From Capitulum mitella (lineage: Eukaryota > Arthropoda > Thecostraca > Pollicipedomorpha > Pollicipedidae): 64,000 bases of DNA. Position numbers and translations under genes: made by a program. A model generated the notes under the pieces. That model was not told where the DNA came from. It made no database searches and saw only the letters and a program-made list of their open reading frames with translations. Numbering within the stretch: position 1 is the stretch's first letter; the number at the start of each line of letters is the position of its first letter. Location of the stretch: contig CP099854.1 of the NCBI GenBank assembly GCA_030062745.1, positions 8,706,014 to 8,770,013 of the forward strand, written 5' to 3'. Positions 59,639 through 64,000 of the stretch are shown in pieces.

Positions 59639-60855
59639 TTAATCCTGTTCCCGTACCCACGAAGCTAAGGCATTAGCTTATGGGGGCTTACTCGTCCCCC
59701 CCCCCCCGAGCTCTTCAGCATTGTACGTCGGAATTTGTAGCAATAAACGTCAATCAATTCGCCAAGGCTTAAAATGCATCCTTATAAAACCACGTCTTGA
59801 CAATCTTGTGAGGACTGAACAGATGAAAGGTAAAAAAATTCAGAATGGGTATTTTTGTACTTGTTACAACACGGATGTTTATGTGCCAATTTTGTTGCCA
59901 TTGGCGATGAATAGAGAGCTAATCGATGGAAAATTTTCATTTGGCCCACAAGCCGAGACATTTTGAGAAAATTCGCATGCATCACAAGGATTGTAAAGTT
60001 GACTAAATCTTTGAACACTCAGTTAATATAAAGATTAAGAGTATTCCTGTTACTACACTAGTCATTTCACACTTAACAAGTACAAATCGTGCAACATTGT
60101 CCGCTTCATGTTGTCATAGGCGTCGCTAGGGGCATAAAAAAGCGTGAACTGTCATGGTCACATGCTTAAGAACTTAACTTACGACATGCGACCTCAAAGG
60201 ACCTCAGATAACTTCCGAGTGTCATGAAATGGCTTTAGGCTCATTTTACAATGTTCAAAAGCGATCGCATTTATTTGAATTGCCTACATTTCTAAAAGTC
60301 CTTAACATGGTCATCGTGGTATATGTACGCGAGCGAACATTTTAGGTCATAGTTCTGTGACCCGACCTTATATCGACCGGGAACTTGAAACGCAAGTAGG
60401 GGTGATGTGCTGAGTCATATGTGGAACTGATTTAGTGTTGTAAAAATGAACATCAGAAAGATTTGTGTTAGACCTAATTTTGACCTCGCCTTGACATAAC
60501 CTTGTGAAATAACTTCACGTCAGCACGAACATTTTTCTGTGTTTGCAGGGTTATTTTCCAGTGCATTCAGGTGAACTCTATATTAATCGCTTATTAATTC
60601 CTCTTAAATGAGCTATTTTTGGCAGTCGTTTTTTACCTTCAGTAGTGCCAAAAATGGCCTGAGGTTCGTGTTGACACCTGGCCTGGCTTCGCCCATCAGA
60701 AAAAAAAATGTGGGAATCTTTTATGGTACTCAGACATAATTACATAGCAAAAGTGACTAGGTTTCTCAGATTGCTTAAAAACCTTGGAAATGGCGAGCGA
60801 AAAAAGAAAGACAGAAAAAGTTTCTTAAGCTTTTCCTGTGAGGAAATAGGGCTAA
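59639..60855. mobile_element. TTAA element A, copy 3 (old, diverged)
   Basis: The left end TTAATCCTGTTCCCG and right end GGAAATAGGGCTAA are degraded versions of the family A ends. The spacing of 1,217 bp equals copies 1 and 2. Internal anchors are shared, such as GGGGCATAAAAAAGCGTGAA, CTGTCATGGTCACA and GTGACCCGACCTTATATCGA. Divergence is far higher than between copies 1 and 2, so it is an older insertion. Confidence 0.75.
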
Positions 60856-62774
60856 GGGGTTCCTACGAATCTCATCTTATTGCACTCTCAAAGGGCCAGG
60901 GATTTCAATTTGATTCAGGCAATCGGCAACTTGTGTCACCGACACAAAATGCAATATAACGATGACGGCTGAAGAATGCTGTTGTATATGTAACAGTAAC
61001 ACTAATGTAATGGTAACGCATATTCGTTTTTAAGCTCCGCTGAGCCAGGGGCTTATCAGGACTCCATCCCCCCTCGCCGCTTTGGTTTTTTGGGGCTAAC
61101 GAGAAAAGGAAAATGCGCAGAGATACAGAACTTAAGATACGTTTTCAAGCATCATTTCTATACGTTTTGTCATTTTTTCAACTTAAGATCGTCTCATACC
61201 ATTGACCTAGAACATGCCAAATATCGTCATATTCCAAAAAAATAATAATAATAAGTCTGGCGATGTTGATAACTTATGACAAAGGTAACAATTATGCTGT
61301 CTCGAATTTTTCGGAAATTTCCAGGACTTTGACCTCAAGTCAGCTGAACTTTCAGTTTTTTTTACATTGCCTACCAAGACTTTAACACTGGTCGGCCGTT
61401 TCGAAGCTTGCTTATACATCCTGGTGCTTCTCACATCATTTGTAGACGTAATTGTGTTCATTAACCCGTGACCTGGGGTCAGGTCATGTTTCATACCGAA
61501 TTTTAGACCCGCAGCCGAATACAGTTCTTTGCTTTACAGTGTTACAATGTTTATTGTTAGTCATATGTGTTTCTGAAGCGCTGATCCATGATAAGAGATT
61601 ATTTTCTAAGGGTAACCAATTCCCTTTCACCTGTGTTGACCTGATTTGACCTTTGTAATGTTATCATTGTTTTCAATTCCAGCACACTTTTTATGTCTAC
61701 AGATGATATGAACTACACCCATGCCTTTCTTTTATACAGTTAATGTTTCCTTAATCCTCTTATTTTCGTCGCTAAAATAAAGCCCCTTGACACCGCGAAA
61801 ATAATTTCCCGCCAAATGTCATGTTTTTGCATTGCGACCATACCATCCGCCGGGTGTCTGACTCAGGACCATAGCCAAGGGGGCATGGGGGCCATGTCCT
61901 CCCCCCCCTGAGTCAAACGGTCTACACTAGATATATAGCGATTTCGCACGAATACGGGACAGTGATTACATACATGTTTGCAAAAACAAATATTATATGT
62001 TTTCCTGCGGGTGGAACATGAGGCCAATTACGCAAGATTGTTGATTCTTCCTATAAACTTCGTCGTATGCCAGTGGTAAATGACAAAATTTGACATTTGC
62101 CACTCCCCGCCCGAGGGCAATCCTGGCCACGTCCCTGATCCGCCTGGATTATCTGAAAATTTCTTTGGGTACGAGTTTCATGGTGTACAAAAGATATTAC
62201 GTGGTCCGATGTTATAGAAGTTAATGCTGTACTGTGCCTCATCAGCGATAACGTGGCATATGATATTCCGGCAACGTCTGGAGGGTGTCAAATAGGGCAC
62301 CCCTCGGTTTTTCGTGAATCATTTCTTAACCGTTAGAGACAGCCAAATCAAACTTTCAGTACCTGTTGATCAATTCAATTTTCATATCGTGATATCAAAA
62401 CCAATTTCATGCCAGGTGAGGGCATTCAGATATGGCGTCATAAGTGAGCTCTTGTATGCATGTTTTCGCCTCTTAAGTCGGTGGTTCGAACATGCTTCGT
62501 TTCTTTTATAATATTCGCGAATATAATGCATGGATTATTTGGATTTACATAGGGTGCGATCACAAAAACGATACACAGCCGTGACGCGTCAACATTAGAG
62601 GTCATACTAGGTCACATGCACGATGACAATTGGACTGATTTGCATTTTGGGCATGGAAAAGGTTGCCGCTGACCCTCCTAATCGTTTAAATTAGACAAGC
62701 AAATCAGTTGCGCCTCTTAGCCAGACTTTCCAAATGAAACGTAAGGTCATGTCAGGTCACGTCACAGGTAGATA
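60856..62774. other. AT-rich intergenic DNA with a hAT-like MITE
   Basis: Apart from the MITE at 61864-62137, no gene is seen. TTAAGCTCCGC at 61030 with a nearby C-run, and TTAACCCGTGACC at 61464, resemble TTAA-element ends, but I could not pair them. Confidence 0.4.
61864..62137. mobile_element. hAT-like MITE, 274 bp
   Basis: The left end is CAGGACCATAGCCAAGG and the right end, inverted, is CAGGGACGTGGCCAGG. The flanking octamers GTCTGACT and ATCCGCCT agree at five of eight positions, consistent with an aged hAT target duplication. Confidence 0.55.
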
Positions 62775-63556
62775 TTAACCCACCCAGTGGAAGGAGGTTT
62801 CGCGCTAGAGCGAACTGGAATGGGGGCACGAAAGTGCCCCCTCGATCTCAGAAACGGCGAGAACTAGAGACATGGGATTTTATCGAGCAAAAAGTTTAAC
62901 TTTGGACATTTTCGGCCTCTACAGGACATTCCGCACGTCTTTTCGAACGAAAGGGCAAAGGGTGTTTGTCTGGGAGTTAAAACGTGGAGTACGACAATTT
63001 CCATCCATTTGGCATATTGACGGAGGATTCCGGGTCGAGGTTATGTCAGGTCATTGACCTGTGACATCATTTTCTCATCTTTTGCAGACCAGGTTTCGAG
63101 CAACATGAGATAGCTTGACTGTAAATAAGGGCGCTACACGCATCTTGTCGCGTGTTTTCAGTGAAGGTAGCCAACATCAGTATGCTTGATCACTTCCAGT
63201 GTTTATATTTACGTATGCATGTATATGCATATATGTATCTACATGTGGGTATCAGTGTACCAAACGTTTTTCAGTAGGGCCTTTGAATGCATATTTCATA
63301 CATATCGACATAATGCGAAGCAGACCAGGTCACGAAACAGTTGACCTTGACCCGAAATGACCCTGCTATATATAAGCGTATCCAAGCGCACACACGTGTT
63401 TAATTAAGGTCATTGAAAGCAAATCTAATATATAGCAATGAGTCGCAAAGCAAATCTGGGCCAGGCCACAAGATATTCGACCTTGACCTTTGATGACCTT
63501 GACCTTTACTGGCCCTGGTATATGTAAGCGTATTAGTGTGCACACACGTGTTTTTA
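62775..63556. mobile_element. Left part of a fourth TTAA-type element (E), interrupted by a mariner
   Basis: TTAACCCACCCAGTGG at 62775 is followed at 62822-62841 by a perfect 8-bp hairpin GGGGGCAC-GAAA-GTGCCCCC. Then comes GATCTC...CGAGAACTA, echoing the sequence just inside element A. Internal TGACCT motifs are present. No matching right end is seen before the mariner at 63557, so it presumably lies beyond the window. Confidence 0.45.
63315..63553. repeat. Two-unit degenerate tandem repeat (~125 bp) with TGACCTTGACC motifs
   Basis: Two units each run from a GCGAAGC/GCAAAGC segment through CAGGTCACGA/CAGGCCACAA and TTGACCTTGACC/TCGACCTTGACC to TATATAAGCGTAT/TATGTAAGCGTAT and CACACACGTGTTT. 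The second ends directly at the mariner insertion. Confidence 0.65.
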
Positions 63557-64000
63557 CGAGGGGCGTTCAAAAAGTTTTGGCAACTACGTCTCAAAAAGAC
63601 CCAGCGTCTTTGAAACGAGGTGGCAACTGTGACAGTGTGTCGCGCCATGTATTGGAACAAAATGGATCTCAGGAGACACGTGTCGCCTGCTGTTTAGTGC
63701 GTTGCCAGGAGGCTGAACATACACTACTCCTACGCTCTGCCTGAAAATGGCCTCGCCGCACAGAACTGAATGAAGATTCTATGTTTTCATGAGGACGAAG
63801 CTGGGCGAGGATGCAAGGCAGATACAAGATGACCTGAACCAAATTCTAGGTGGGCATTGTCCTTCATATCGCACAGTAGCAAGATGGGTATCGTCTTTTA
63901 AGAATGGGAGAGAGTCATTTCAAGATGACCCACGAACTGGACGTCCTTCCACGTCACGGACCGACGAAAACATTGTTGCTGTCAGACGAATGATCCACGA
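63557..64000 (+). mobile_element. Mariner-family transposon, left end (runs off the window)
   Basis: A TA dinucleotide at 63555-63556 precedes the terminal repeat CGAGGGGCGTTCAAAAAGTT, typical of mariner elements. About 190 bp downstream begins a transposase reading frame. The element continues past the window, so its right end and length are unknown. Confidence 0.85.
63747..64000 (+). pseudogene. Mariner transposase N-terminus with an in-frame stop at codon 9
   Basis: From ATG at 63747 the frame reads eight residues and then TGA (63771-63773). It continues in the same frame with RFYVFMRTKLGEDARQI, GGHCPSYRTVARWVSSFKNG, RESFQDDPRTGRPSTSRTDE and NIVAVRRMIH to the window edge. This is the paired helix-turn-helix DNA-binding region (HTH_48-like) of mariner or SETMAR-type transposases; the G-R-P-S-T linker and S-Y-R-T-V-A-R-W motif are hallmarks. 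The DD34D catalytic domain lies outside the window. The TGA suggests an inactive copy unless translation starts at ATG 63789. No protein function other than self-mobilisation is implied. Confidence 0.8.

Noticed and set aside
61030..62224. A possible further 1.2-kb TTAA element between TTAAGC at 61030 and TTAA at 62221
   Set aside because: The right boundary lacks a GGGTTAA-like end and a subterminal hairpin. The length match alone is not enough.

Overview
The window is eukaryotic genomic DNA with CpG-rich islands set in AT-richer, repeat-dense sequence. There is no operon structure, no long single-exon housekeeping gene, and no rRNA or CRISPR. The only convincing gene is a spliced, secreted, low-complexity structural protein of resilin-like type (YGAP decapeptides, Gly-Ser-Tyr blocks). 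Together with a mariner element this points to an arthropod, perhaps a crustacean or related ecdysozoan. The species cannot be fixed from the sequence.

The gene lies on the + strand. A signal-peptide exon (44138-44200) is followed by four exons (49206-49407, 50069-50230, 52546-52932, 53384-56118) whose splice phases all fit. A possible first coding exon (M-R-K) is at 41058-41066. The protein would run from Gly/His-rich blocks, through a basic amphipathic linker, twelve copies of PSSGYGAPSK, SGYSGGG blocks, eight ANQNYGAPQT-type repeats and a Ser/Thr/Gln-rich region, to an acidic C-terminal region with a heptad array. In the last exon the sensible reading frame shifts five times with zero net change. 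That pattern suggests assembly indels or unseen micro-introns more than a dead gene.

The rest is mostly mobile DNA. Three sequence families (A, B, D) of TTAA-flanked, piggyBac-like non-autonomous elements, all about 1.2 kb, occur as three copies of A (8545-9760, 18685-19903, 59639-60855), two of B (8134-10617, 42089-43308) and one of D (17930-20334). Two A copies are nested inside other elements, one in B and one in D. The uninterrupted B copy preserves the empty TTAA site. All families share TTAACC(C) ends with a subterminal G:C hairpin, and they carry many AGGTCA nuclear-receptor half-sites. A fourth left end of this type (62775) precedes a mariner whose transposase start lies at the right edge of the window. 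Two short hAT-like MITEs (40201-40342, 61864-62137) and a dispersed inverted repeat (about 5885-6098 and 23930-24145) were also found.

A four-unit exact DR4 array of AGGTCA (46790-46825) sits in intron 2 of the structural gene and is the best regulatory candidate. The long stretches 10618-17929, 20335-23880 and 24146-40192 hold no gene I can support.
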